Assembly: GCA_941918925.1 (NCBI GenBank) | Contig: OW799235.1 | Location: forward strand, 35,453,201-35,517,200 | Origin: Phyto melanocephala | Lineage: Eukaryota > Arthropoda > Insecta > Diptera > Rhinophoridae | Direction of reading: 5' to 3' | DNA length: 64,000 nucleotides | In this document: positions 11,687 to 22,879 of the stretch, one piece after another | Layout of the letters: the number at the start of each line of letters is the position of its first letter | How positions within the stretch are numbered: position 1 is the stretch's first letter | Notes under the pieces: generated by a model | Database searches by the model: none | Told to the model about the DNA's origin: nothing | What the model saw: the letters and a program-made list of their open reading frames with translations, nothing else | Position numbers and translations under genes: made by a program

Positions 11687-12162
11687 TATACTACTATGTA
11701 ACTTAAACTTCCTATTTATGTTACAATTGAATGAAATTTGAATTAGTGAATCTTAGTATTAATTTTCATATTTTGTTGAATATTTAATTTCACCTATCAA
11801 ATGACAATTCATAATTCAACATGTTCATATTCTTCTTTATTCGTAATACATTTTCGTTATGCTTTCAATATCCATCCTTTGGCTGGAATTATTGAAAACA
11901 AGGTTGTATTTACATTTTCATTTATATAAGTCTATCTAGGTGATAGACACTGAACAATGAATTCTTGAATGTCATTAACACCGTGCCATGTGTGTTATAA
12001 TTATATATTTATATTTTATTCGAACTTTTTTCTATATATTAAATTTTTATGTGAACCATTTTTTATTTTGGCTTAAGTTCATTTGTTCTTTTTATTTAAT
12101 TTTATAATTCAAATTAAATTAAATTGTAACCGTTTTAGGAATATTCTTTCTAAAAATTATTT

Positions 12163-12230
12163 CCGATATTAGCCGAGTGGAATGCATTTTCGAAATCAGC
12201 TACGATTTCATCATCAGCACTCTTTATCGG
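12163..12230 (-). ncRNA. hammerhead-ribozyme-like motif, array copy 2
   Basis: Identical by eye to the copy 544 bp upstream and in the same orientation, so a read-through transcript of the left arm would carry two ribozyme units in tandem. All core bases (CTGATGA, GAAA) and both stem I helices are kept. Confidence 0.7.
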
Positions 12231-12640
12231 TATACTACTATGTAACTTAAAATTCCTCTTTATGTTACAATTGAATGAAATTTGAATTAGTGAATCTTAG
12301 TATTAATTTTCATATTTTGTTGAATATTTAATTTCACCTATCAAATGACAATTCATAATTCAACATGTTCATATTCTTCTTTATTCGTAATACATTTTCG
12401 TTATGCTTTCAATATCCATCCTTTGGCTGGAATTATTGAAAACAAGGAACTTAAAATTCCTATTTATGTTACAATTGAATGAAATTTGAATTAGTGAATC
12501 TTAGTATTAATTTTCATATTTTGTTGAATATTTAATTTCACCTATCAAATACAAAATATGAAAATTAATACTAAGATTCACTAATCCAAATTTCATTCAA
12601 TTGTAACATAAATAGGAATTTTAAGTTACATAGTAGTATA

Positions 12641-12708
12641 CCGATAAAGAGTGCTGATGATGAAATCGTAGCTGATTTCGAAAATGCATTCCACTCGGCT
12701 AATATCGG
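12641..12708 (+). ncRNA. hammerhead-ribozyme-like motif, array copy 3
   Basis: Right-arm copy, plus strand: CCGATA, GAGTG, CTGATGA, stem II GAAATC/GATTTC, GAAA, AATGCATTC, CACTC, TATCGG in order. It mirrors the left-arm copies across the centre of the palindrome. Confidence 0.7.
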
Positions 12709-13184
12709 AAATAATTTTTAGAAAGAATATTCCTAAAACGGTTACAATTTAATTTAATTTGAATTATAAAATTAAATAAAAAGAACAAATGAACTTAAGC
12801 CAAAATAAAAAATGGTTCACATTAAAATTTAATATATAGAAAAAAGTTCGAATAAAATATAAATATATAATTATAACACACATGGCACGGTGTTAATGAC
12901 ATTCAAGAATTCATTGTTCAGTGTCTATCACCTAGATAGACTTATATAAATGAAAATGTAAATACAACCTTGTTTTCAATAATTCCAGCCAAAGGATGGA
13001 TATTGAAAGCATAACGAAAATGTATTACGAATAAAGAAGAATATGAACATGTTGAATTATGAATTGTCATTTGATAGGTGAAATTAAATATTCAACAAAA
13101 TATGAAAATTAATACTAAGATTCACTAATTCAAATTTCATTCAATTGTAACATAAATAGGAATTTTAAGTTACATAGTAGTATA

Positions 13185-13252
13185 CCGATAAAGAGTGCTG
13201 ATGATGAAATCGTAGCTGATTTCGAAAATGCATTCCACTCGGCTAATATCGG
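13185..13252 (+). ncRNA. hammerhead-ribozyme-like motif, array copy 4
   Basis: Exactly 544 bp downstream of copy 3 and, by eye, identical to it. The pair would release a 544-nt monomer if both cleaved in a plus-strand transcript. Confidence 0.7.
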
Positions 13253-13884
13253 AAATAATTTTTAGAAAGAATATTCCTAAAACGGTTACAATTTAATTTA
13301 ATTTGAATTATAAAATTAAATAAAAAGAACAAATGAACTTAAGCCAAAATAAAAAATGGTTCACATTAAAATTTAATATATAGAAAAAAGTTCGAATAAA
13401 ATATAAATATATAAATATAAATAATATATAAAATAAAAAAAAATAAAAATTAGAAAAAAATTAAAAAAAATTTTTTTGGCTCAGCTGGGATTTGATGCCA
13501 TGTTTACTCTAACCAGTATACATGTTTGTATGTATGTATGTTGTTGTTGTAATGTTGTTTTTGTGAAAAAAAAAATCGAGGTAGTCGTGGGTTTTTGCTC
13601 ATATCTCAGTTGTTTATGTACCGATGTTTCTGATTTTCATTACCGATCTACTCCCGAATATTTCTGATATTTTAATACCTCACCCGGGTCCAGGCGATAT
13701 CGGGGGACTTCAAAAAGTTAATTTCAACATACACACGGACAGACTGACAGAGCTTAATCGACTCCCCTATTCATAAGCTTTCCGAAAATATATACTTTAT
13801 GGGGTCGGAAATGAAAATTGTAGAAATTTCACACGGAATGACAAACCTATATATACCCTTTTTCACTGTGTGAAGGGTATAAAA

Positions 13885-14287
13885 AAGATTTTTTTAAATG
13901 CATTAAAATGTTTTACTTAAAATAAATCTGTTTTAATTAACAAAGAAATAAAACATTTTTTATATTTAGAAAATTGTACTAAATATATCGTTGCTTCTGA
14001 TTTTTTATATTGATGTTTTAACATCAATTTAATTCTCTATTTATAGTAACGTTTTTACTTATATTAAAAGATTTAAAATTAAAAGCGCATAGCTTTCTTA
14101 ATATTGAGGTGAACGAAAAAAAAAAATTGAGTTGAACGAATCAATTGACCAGGACTTCTACCATTACAGCTATTAAGCTAACGTTTTTATCATAGGCTTG
14201 CGTCAATAAAATTGGGTTAAAATTATTAAATAAAAAATGTTTTTCTAAAATTAACAGTGCAGTTTTAGTTAGGTCACTTCGTATATA
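13885..14287. other. AT-rich stretch without recognisable gene
   Basis: No coding pattern, RNA gene or transposon end was recognised between the DINE element and the mariner copy. Confidence 0.45.
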
Positions 14288-14821
14288 AAGTGTGGTAAAA
14301 TTTTAAGGGCCGATGTTGATTTTGAATAAAACTCAAATTATTTAGGAAATTATTGTCATTTCTTTTTATTATGATAATACTGGTATGGCTCAATTATGTA
14401 TGGAACAAAATATCGGCCAACTGGCCCCCTCGACCTCGGTGGCACACCTCCATCCGATGCTACAAATCTTCAATGACAATGTTTATGATCAATTGTTGGG
14501 CACGATGATGAGTCTAGGTTGACGGCTCTTTTGCCACACTATCGCGAAAAACAGCAATGTTTTCCATTCAACGAACTAAGATGGCATTCACAGATGTTTT
14601 CACATTTCATACAGACCTGTTTTGCTGAAATTTAAATATATTTCAAAATTTTCCCGATTGTGGACGAATTTGAACGATTATGTTGACCAAAAGAATCACG
14701 AAGTGTACGAAATGCATTTTAATTTTCATAATAAGTCTGAATAACTTTAACGCGTTGCTCGATTGTGTATCTTTCCATGGTTCAAATTGAGTTAGTCGGT
14801 CCTTAAAAATTAACCACCCTT
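14288..14821 (-). mobile_element. internally deleted mariner copy (MITE-like), copy 1
   Basis: The ends are inverted repeats (AAGTGTGGTAAAATTTTAAG left; CTTAAAAATTAACCACCCTT right) flanked by TA. On the minus strand a mariner start reads MERYTIEQRVKVIQTYYEN near 14778, and further along TSTHHRAQQL, then the C-terminal RGGQLADILFHT near 14440..14400. The central catalytic region is deleted: the reading jumps from the DNA-binding half to the last ~25 residues. In-frame stops are present. It is the same family as 20217..20813, with the same overall structure. Confidence 0.75.
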
Positions 14822-15274
14822 TAAAATTTTTATAAGAGAAGAAAAAATTATAAGAAATTTGTATTTTAATTTATTTATTTAAAAATTTTTTTTTTAGAAA
14901 ATTGTTTGCATAATCTTTGCGAATACAAATGTGGAAAATAATGCGAATATTCGCAAATGCAAATATTCGTTACATCACTAATACATATACAATTTATATA
15001 CATATTTAAATGCATGTTAAGAAATTTTCTTCATGAGTACTGATAAATGTCTATTTTCTAATGTGATTTCTTACAACTTTCAAATATTTCTTTTATTTAT
15101 TTTTGTATTTTTCTATTTTGCATTATGGCATTTTCTAGCAGGCAGTCAGAGTTAGAGGAATGATAAAAAACATGTTGCATACATACATACATATGCATGT
15201 ATACAATGCAAAAAAAACTATTTACACGAGTGTTGCAAAAATAAAACCTACATTTAATTAAATTACGGTTTTAC
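14822..15274. other. stretch without recognisable gene
   Basis: AT-rich with a CATA microsatellite near 15180..15200. Nothing else recognised. Confidence 0.45.
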
Positions 15275-16178
15275 AATATTAGCAGCGTTGTCAACTCGGT
15301 GATTTTATCACCGTTTTTGGTGATTTTTAACATTTTGGAAGCGAAAAAATTGCGAGTTAGTGCTTGGTGATTTTTTTTTTAAGTTTTTAGTGCTTTTATT
15401 TTTATTTCGGTGACACCAAATACTAAATTTGAAAATAATTTTTTTAATTGAAAACAATTTTTGTAAGGGTAAATATCTTTAATTACCCTTACGTATTTTG
15501 TATCTTAACAAAGCTAAAAAATATTTACTCATTGTAAAATGATATTATGTTGATAATACTTTCAGCTTATGATACTAAAACTAATAATTAAGAAGATTAT
15601 AAGGATTGATAGTATACAATGTTTCTGTTATTTGAGTGTTTTGCTTGTTTATTATTAATTGTAACTTATTTCCGATACTGGTTTGTTGATATCCTGTATG
15701 GTTTATGAGACATAAACCACCTACTTTTTATAAAATGAAATTGTTACGAGAATTTATTTTGTAAGTAAAGTGTCAAGTTGATCAAACCTTGGTGAAAATA
15801 AAAAAAGAGAAATTAATATGCAAATACTTTTAATTTAAAATTTTTTAGAGCACAAATTGACACCCTGATAAGGTTAATATTTGCATTGATAGTACATTTG
15901 GATGTTTTGGCCTAATAATATAAAGAATATCTTTAGACTTGTATTTCGATTATCGATATCAATCAAAACTCCAGTCTTATTGCCATTTGTAAAATAATTT
16001 ATTTTAGGGGGCAACTGGCATCTAAAAGCTTTAATTTTTTTTAAGTAATGTTATATTAGCAAATGTAAAGTTAAATTTGTACACATTTTAAACTCAGTGA
16101 TTTTTTATGAAAATTACGCGCTTTTTTAGGGGTTTAGGTGCTTTTTGAAATTTTAAAGTTGACAACGCTGAATATTAG
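15275..16178. mobile_element. non-autonomous hAT element, 888 bp, exact target duplication
   Basis: The insert 15283..16170 begins CAGCGTTGTCAACT and ends AGTTGACAACGCTG (perfect inverted repeat). Both flanks read AATATTAG (15275..15282 and 16171..16178), the 8-bp duplication expected of hAT transposases. No transposase frame is present. Subterminal GTGATTTT/GTGCTTTTT words recur at both ends and may be transposase-binding repeats. Confidence 0.88.
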
Positions 16179-16542
16179 TTTTGTGTTGAGTGCGGTAGAG
16201 CCGACAGCTCTACCAGCATTCATTGATGACGCTGATGATGGCAATGGTGATGGTTTTTTTTTTTTGCAATAATCCTGTTTGTTGATGATAATAATGATAT
16301 TAGTGCTGCGCCTAACAATATTGTTAGTAAGAATGAATACTTGAAGTATTGTGAACATCTTTTCTTTATAACTGTTTGCTGTAGATACATTTATTGTTTA
16401 GATACGTGAAGTAAAGCAAAGAAATAAATCTTTACAGAATGCAGAAACATAAAATGTGTGCTATAATTTGGTTTCGTTTTGTTTGGAAGCGAAAACAGCT
16501 ATTTTAAGATTCATTAAATAAAAACTTATACGAGTACTTACA

Positions 16543-16811
16543 TGTGTATGCAGCGTTGTCAACTTTGAAATTTAAAAAATCACTAAAACCGAGAAAAAAA
16601 CGCTTTATTTTTTAAAATATCTGTGTTTAAAATTGTTTACTGTAAGAGTATATCAACTGTAACTTCACGTTGCCAATATAATTACTATTTAACAAAGCAA
16701 AGAAAAGCACTAAAAATTCATCGAGCACTGATTTAAAAATTTTTCGCGTGCAAAATTTAAAAAAGCTCTAAACAGTGCTGAAATCGCCGAGTTGACAACG
16801 CTGTGTGTATG
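16543..16811. mobile_element. short hAT MITE of the same family, exact target duplication
   Basis: The insert 16551..16803 (253 bp) begins CAGCGTTGTCAACT and ends AGTTGACAACGCTG. Both flanks read TGTGTATG (16543..16550, 16804..16811). It shares the end sequences of the 888-bp copy 400 bp upstream but is much shorter, so it is an internal deletion derivative or a sister MITE. Confidence 0.88.
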
Positions 16812-17494
16812 GGATGCATTGGTTTTTTATTTGTGATATAAATAATTATTTAAACATTGACAACAACAATTATAGAACCAACACCAGCTACAATAACAAC
16901 ATTATTATCATCTTATTCTTCATCGTCTTTACCACCCTGTTTGACCTTGTTAACCCTTTGAGAGCTACTACATTCGTACTGCAAAGAAAAAAATTAAATT
17001 TCCGATTTAATAACGAAATTTGTAAAACAGAGTAAAATTTTATTTAAATTATAATACCTATCACCAGAGTCATAAATTCAAACAAAAAAATGTGAGAAAA
17101 AATAATTTTTTTAATAAAATTTTTATTTTTAACAGAATATTAATTTTAAACAATATTTAAATGGAATGAAATTAATCTTTGTTTAAACATATTCTTATAA
17201 ATGTTATTTGTGCATAATATTTAAATATTGGTCGTGTGTTCGTATCCCAGAAATTGTCAATAAAACATTTTGTATGATAAACTTTAGTTTAACTTCAATC
17301 TTATATCACAGACCCGTCATTCTTTAAAATGTTAAAGACTCTTAAATGGAACCTTCACTCTGACACAACATCGAATGGCGATGTGGCAATTCACTAAAAT
17401 AAATATAACGCTTAACTGAAACGTTGCTTAAACCTTTCACACAACTTTCTTCTCCCGTCTACCTAAATAAGAAATAATTGCGTAAGTAGTACTG
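16812..17494. other. stretch without recognisable gene
   Basis: A plus-strand open frame (16805..17035) is asparagine-rich and low in complexity, with no motif. The remainder is AT-rich. Confidence 0.4.
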
Positions 17495-17624
17495 TGGGCA
17501 AATTACGGTATTCGAACGTGAACGATATTTAAAAATTCTTACTAGAATCTCTATACCTAAAGCACAGCGAACTGGATCGTTCAAGTAAAATTTCGGTCGT
17601 GATCGAATGCCGTAATTTGGCCCC
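17495..17624. mobile_element. short palindromic MITE candidate
   Basis: GGGCAAATTACGGTATTCGA at 17497 is mirrored by TCGAATGCCGTAATTTGGCC at 17603, with about 85 bases between. This gives a near-perfect 20-bp inverted repeat in a 130-bp unit. Target duplications could not be fixed, so the superfamily is open. Confidence 0.5.
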
Positions 17625-18534
17625 TCTTCTTTAACAAAAAAAAAAAAAAAATTTGGAAAAATTGCATAATTGTTTAGTTAGGTAAAAAAATAGCATTATT
17701 TGTTGTTACCTTTCTGTAAGTCTTAAAAATTGTTTATGTTTTGGGACATTCATAAAACTAGTTGTAACGAGACTGTAGCAAAAGTGATAGATCTCATTGC
17801 ATTGACTGAAAATAAACTGCAAACTTAGCGCTTGATGCTAAAATTGATGTGTAAAATGTATCTTAAATTTTATTCAATATGTTGTGAGAGTATTTATTTA
17901 AATTAGTATAAAACTAAGTAAATACAAATTAACTAGTTGAGCTGCTATGACAACCTAATGTTAAAATCGATAGTTTGATATATGAAAAAAAGTACAGATA
18001 TGTAACTAGTCCGAAGTTGAAAGCAACTAGTGTATTTCTAACCAGATACTAGTTACTTTATCCGCAAGGTACTTAATATAATAAAGTGTGGCTTAATATA
18101 AAAAAGTGTTTTTCGATTTTTATTACTTTGCTGGAGAAGGTTACAACCAAATACAATTTAAAAGAATGAAATGATTAAATCTTTTTTATGTAGCTATAAA
18201 TTCGTTATTTTCAACATGGCCCACTAAATTTGGTGGTGCTGATACCAGAAAACGTTAAAAATGCGATATCGCTAAAAATCGAGATACAATCTTTTTTATT
18301 GAGTCATCGATATGTATGTATATTTTACAAAATATTTTAATATATTGACTCAAGTCTAATTTTCATAACAGTTTTTTTTTTATTATCAATAAACATGTAT
18401 GATGTTTTTTTGCCACTGTGCACAGTCATAAAACAATTTTATATTTATAATAACTTGCCTATTAATATGTAAGATAACAAAATAATTTCTTTTGTATTGT
18501 TTAGAAATTTTTCTCTATAGCGAATGATTGTTAT
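17625..18534. other. AT-rich stretch without recognisable gene
   Basis: Nothing recognised: no motif-bearing frame, no RNA gene, no clear repeat end. Confidence 0.45.
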
Positions 18535-20957
18535 TTTTTATACCCGCCACCAAAAAAATTGTGGGGGTATATTCATTTTGTCATTCCGTTTGTAACACAT
18601 CGAAATATCCATTTTAGACCCCATAAAGTATATATATTCTGAATCGGGGTTTGATTTTATGACGATCTAGCTATGTCCGTCCGTCTGTCCGTCTGTTGAA
18701 AGCACGATAGAGGTCGCACCGAAAAAGCTAGGGGGCTCAAATTTTGCCTGAATCTTTCTTATAGACAAGGTTTGTTTGGTATTGAAAATGGGCTAAATCG
18801 GAATATTAGGAAGAGAGTTATAGCTCGAAAAGCAAGAGTAGGTCGAAAAAACCGTGTCCTTCGAACATAGAATAAAATGGAATTGTGTCCAAACGCCTTA
18901 ACGTAGACTCATGAAACTTCGAATATATATTTTCTGGGTAAAGACAATATTTTTCCCCGAAAATTGTCTAAATCTATGCATTAGGAGAGGAGTTATCGAT
19001 CAAAATGTACGAAAATTTATACCGCACAGTGTATTTTTCGGTATATTTAAAAACAAAAACGTCATAAAAGCAACAAAATTGGATGTACGACTCTGAAATT
19101 TTGCACACTTTGCTTTTTGGTGACACGCTTTCTTGTAACGGCAAATCAATGTGCCACGCCCACTTTTACGCCCACCTCCCATATAACGTTTTAACTAAAA
19201 TTCATATAATTTCTCTATTAATAAAAATTTTGGAATAACAAAGGACTATATTGAAACACCTAAGTTGTACTCATTCGCAAAAATAACTTTGACACGCCTA
19301 CTATAACGCCCACTTTCACTTTTGAATTGTGTCCAGACGCATAAACGTAGAGTCATGAAACTTCGAATTTATATTTATCGAGTCAAAAGAATATTTTTCC
19401 CTGAAAATCGCTTAAATCTATGAATAAGGAAAAGAGTTATAGATAAAAATGTACGAAAATTTATACCGCACAGTGTATATTTCAAATTTAAAACGTAATA
19501 AAACTGACAAAACTATATGTACGATTCTGAAATTTTGCAAACATGGCTTTTTGGTCAAAGTCTTCGTTATAACGGAAAATAAATGTGCCACGCACACTTT
19601 TTTCCTTAAATTTTTATAAAAATATATTAGTCATATATATTAGCATTTATTCATCTTACACTGCGCCATTTATTGTACTGTAGCTAAATGTAAGATAAAG
19701 ATGATAAGATAGATGACTCTACTAGCAACTACTAGATGGCATGCTAACAACTTATGCTTATGTTCTCCTGAAATTATGCTCTATTGAAAATGTCAAAGTC
19801 GAAAAAAATTATCTCAACATTATAAACAATTTATTTTCATGTACTAATGGCTAACAAATTTTAAAATTATACAAAACTTATTTCGTTTGAAAATCTTTTA
19901 AAAGCAAAATGTTATAGAAGTTTAAAAATCAAAATCTTACTAATAAATTTCCCGTTTTAGAAAAATGCAGAGAATGTATATTTTAAATCACCCTGTGGCC
20001 CTTAAAATTTAACCTTAAATTCACTTTCTTCCTCTTAAATTCATGTAAATTCTCTATGAATAAAGATTTTGGAATACTAAAGGACTATATTGAAATATCT
20101 AAGTTATGTTTATTAGCAGAAACTTTATTGACACGCGTATTTTAACGGCCACTTTCATTGAAAGACTAAATTTACGAAAACATTTTACTAGCATACCGAA
20201 GTTATAATGGGTGGTTTAATTTTAAGGGACTATGTTGATTTTGAATAAAATTATTATGAAATTATTATCATTTATTTTTATAATGATAATATTTGTATGC
20301 TTCAATTATGTATGGAACAAAATATCGGCCAAATGGCCCACCAACCTAGGCGGCACACCACGATCCGATAGTCCAAATTTTCAATGACACTGTTGATGCT
20401 CGATTGTTTGGCACGATGATGAGTCGAGGTTGCTTGCTCTTTTGTCACGTTATCGTGAAAAACAGCAATGTTTCCCATTCAACGAACTAAGATGGCATTC
20501 ACAGATGTTTTCACATTTCATACAGACCTGCTCTGCAGACATTTAAATATTTTTTACAATTCTCACGATTGTGGACGAATTCGAACGATTATGTTGACCA
20601 AAAGAATCACGAAGTGCACAATATGCATTTTGATTTGAACGCCCATTTTTATAAAAATCTTTAATATTTAAAAGCGTTGCTCGATTGCGTATCTCTCCAC
20701 GGTTCAAATTTAGTTAGTCTGAGATTGAGAAATGTCAAATGAAATACAAGAAAAGAGTTGAAGTTTAGATGTGGTTCACCTTAAACATGGGCCCTTAAAA
20801 TTTAACCACCCTCTACAAAGAAAGTGATACATATTTTATTATAAAGAGATTATTCTATAGCGATTAACAAAATAATAAATATTGTGCTTTAAATGTACAC
20901 AAAATTGGTGGTGGGTATAAAAGATTTGGCACAGCCGAATATAGTGCTCTTACTTGT
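18535..20957 (-). mobile_element. long DINE-like element with tandem 444-bp units and nested mariner
   Basis: In reverse orientation, it starts AACAAGTAAGAGCACTATAT, has a palindrome-like ATTCGGCTGTGCCAAAT and TATACCCACCACC, and ends in a hairpin where TACCCCCAC pairs with a GTGG..GGGTA run before AAAA. The block GTCCGTCCGTCTGTCCGTCTG-like sequence near 18675..18695 is the GTCY microsatellite of mini-me elements. From about 18881 a unit of 444 bp is repeated (next start 19325), with a further partial repeat near 20020..20150. A deleted mariner (20217..20813) is inserted in the last third. No coding frame is visible. Confidence 0.65.
20217..20813 (-). mobile_element. internally deleted mariner copy (MITE-like), copy 2
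   Basis: Ends are GGGTGGTTTAATTTTAAGGG and CCCTTAAAATTTAACCACCC with TA flanks. On the minus strand it keeps the same mariner start (ERYAIEQRF near 20700) and the same C-terminal remnant near 20330 as the copy at 14288..14821, and lacks the same central catalytic part. Two copies with the same deletion suggest one deleted form was mobilised in trans. Confidence 0.7.
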
Positions 20958-21169
20958 TGTTATTTGGACTCGAGAGACCAACTAAGGGTTAAAAGGTGTT
21001 TAGTTTTTTCTTTTTGTTACACTTCTTTTCTTTATTGCTAACACAGGTATTTATGCATTTATTTTTCAAACAAATATTAGCTTTATTGTAATTGCTAACA
21101 TTTGTAAAAGTTGTAGTTAGGGATTTTGAACTTTGTGAATCTATTCCATTATGGTGAAGTGAACAAAAA

Positions 21170-21360
21170 GATAATTATTCTAGGCCATTATTTTGGGACA
21201 TTTTCCTTCGAAAATTAGCAAGAAGTGGCCGTAGTCAATGGCGATCGTTATCAGGCCATGTTGAACGAATTTTTGTTCTCAAAAATTGAAGAGGAGGATA
21301 TTGGCAACATTTGGTTTCAACAGGACGGCGCTACGTGCCACACAGCCGAAGCTACACTTT
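21170..21360 (+). pseudogene. mariner transposase fragment with second catalytic block
   Basis: Plus-strand reading: VAVVNGDRYQAMLNEFLFSK then IGNIWFQQDGATCHTAEATL. FQQDGATCHTA contains the second catalytic aspartate of mariner transposases. No first block or C-terminus of the same copy is attached: an A/T-rich stretch follows directly. A relic of about 60 codons. Confidence 0.7.
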
Positions 21361-21466
21361 TTTTTATAGCATTTTCAAAAAAAAAGCTATTTGGCGGACC
21401 CTTAGTTAAATTTTATTTTTTATTTTTTTAATTAATAATACTTTTTATTTCAGTTAATTACAAATA

Positions 21467-21905
21467 GGTTCTGGTTAAAAATTAAAAATTATGTCGGTCA
21501 AGTGACGCCCCTATTGGCTCCAGTCAGGCTTCTAGTCTTAGCAAAATTCTCATTTACGGTTTTCAATAAACTGTTGTCAATGGTTGATATCTGCTTGATA
21601 ATGTTGTTTTTAAGCTCTTGAACTGTTGTGGGAATATAAAAGTACACTTTCGGTTTCAAAAACCCCCACATACATCTTTCAAATTTGTCGTGATGTGTGG
21701 CAAATGGCATCATCCTGTTGAAACCACATATACTCAAAAAACTTCGGATCAAAATTGGACACCCTTTACAAATACAATTGACCCTGAGCGGACGATTTCC
21801 TATTCTAGATTTGAGTTGTGTCTTTAACATATCGATTATTATATTTAATTTTTATGGGAATTACGCTCCCTTAGCTCCAGTCCTGTTCGTTTTCAACTAG
21901 AGTAA
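21467..21905 (-). pseudogene. mariner C-terminal fragment(s)
   Basis: The left end AGGTTCTGGTTAAAAATTAA next to TA is a terminal repeat shared with the copy at 24000. The minus-strand frame 21830..21498 carries FNRMMPFATHH (degenerate second catalytic block), CMWGFLKPKVYF and PTTVQELKNNIIKQISTIDN, a mariner C-terminal pattern. The segment between the second block and the last catalytic aspartate is shortened. Bases 21837..21905 repeat the very C-terminal region (compare 21487..21540), so remains of a second copy abut it. Confidence 0.6.
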
Positions 21906-22879
21906 GGCAAATGTTATAAAATCATTTAATTGCTTCTCAAAAAAAGGAGGTTTGAATTCCCCAAGTCGGATCCGGTTTTCCAAGCTAAAACCAACCCTTA
22001 CACCCTTATATATATTTTTTTTCAACCGTTTGAGCGGTTACGAAGATTATTGTAAGTAGATGTGATTTTTGTTTATAAAGATTGTACACAATTTTTAAAT
22101 GAATTTGTTTATTTTGTGTTTGATGATAAACTATTTAACCGAATATTATCCGGTGATTTATTTTCGGGGACTTCATTTACTTGGAAATTACTTGATATGA
22201 GTGCTTTTATGTCTCTTCAAGTATAATTTTTTTTTCATGTTATTAAACAAATAAACTTATTAACCGATTATTTCATTTTTATTTTCTCGACTAACCGATT
22301 AATTAGTTACCGATTAAACTAATACTGTTGCTGCTGTTGAGTTGCCAACATGATAAAGTCTTTTGGTGATTTAAGATTGGCTTGATATATAATTTGTCTT
22401 TCTAAAGCTTTTGTAATATTACAAATATATTCCATGGTATCGTCCTTAAACTAAAATTCTTATCCTCCACAAAATTCTCTTGCTCAAAAACTTATTTTAG
22501 AAACCCTAACACATGTGTGATTTTTACTAAAACGCGGCTTTAATGATTACCACACATGCACAATAATGAGTGTCTTCTGCCAAATAACACCTTCATGACA
22601 ACAACACCCTCAACACCTTCAACCCAGAGCTTAAGTGACTGTGTGTAACTGGGTTTGGTGGTAGTGATGATGTGTTGCTTTATTTTCCACCTAGTATTTT
22701 TAACTTTTTTTTATTTTTTAACATGCATGCTAGGAGTGTGCATAAATATGTAGTACGTAGTATTACCATCAATCCATGCTGCTGCCACTAATGACTCTGA
22801 TGTTTATTTATTTATTTTTTTTTAGTCTTCTTAGTGGTGTGTGTTGCACATACGTTTTTCTTAAAACAATTTTCGAGTC
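21906..22879. other. stretch upstream of the host exon without recognisable gene
   Basis: No coding pattern or RNA gene seen. CA- and TG-rich words (for example 22540..22680) give it a slightly higher complexity than the filler elsewhere; it may hold regulatory sequence of the exon downstream, but I see no specific site. Confidence 0.4.

Larger units (their letters stand above)
11495..13410. repeat. large inverted array of 544-bp units with ribozyme-like folds
   Basis: Left arm: one unit from about 11500, a second from about 12044 that stops near 12446, and a third partial piece to about 12526. Right arm: the same sequence in reverse complement, from 12550 to about 13410, again with period 544. 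The arms meet around a loop of roughly 25 bases near 12527..12549. Matching bases between arms are almost identical, so the structure is young or homogenised. No open reading frame lies in the unit. Each unit holds one hammerhead-like segment, oriented outward from the centre. Mixed direct and inverted partial copies are known for Penelope-like elements; tandem ribozyme units are known for retrozymes. Confidence 0.85.
11181..13884 (+). mobile_element. DINE-1/mini-me-type element interrupted by a palindromic array
   Basis: The 5' part (11181..11494) opens AGCAAGTAAGAGCGCTATAT, contains the short palindrome ATTCGGCCGTGCCGAAT, then TATACCCTTCACAACGTG and an A-rich tract. The 3' part (13411..13884) has an A-rich tract, GGCTCAGCTGGGATTTGATGC, a GTCY-type block (GGACAGACTGACAG), TTTATGGGGTCGGAAATG and a final hairpin where TACCCTT pairs with AAGGGTA before AAAAA. 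Such layout (subterminal repeat, GTCY microsatellite, terminal hairpin, no coding) is that of mini-me/DINE-1 elements, regarded as non-autonomous Helitron/Helentron relatives. About 1.9 kb of unrelated palindromic repeat sits in its A-rich middle. Confidence 0.75.

Noticed and set aside
11181..13884. CRISPR-like or satellite array
   Set aside because: Units are long (544 bp), few and inverted about a centre; no short repeat-spacer alternation.
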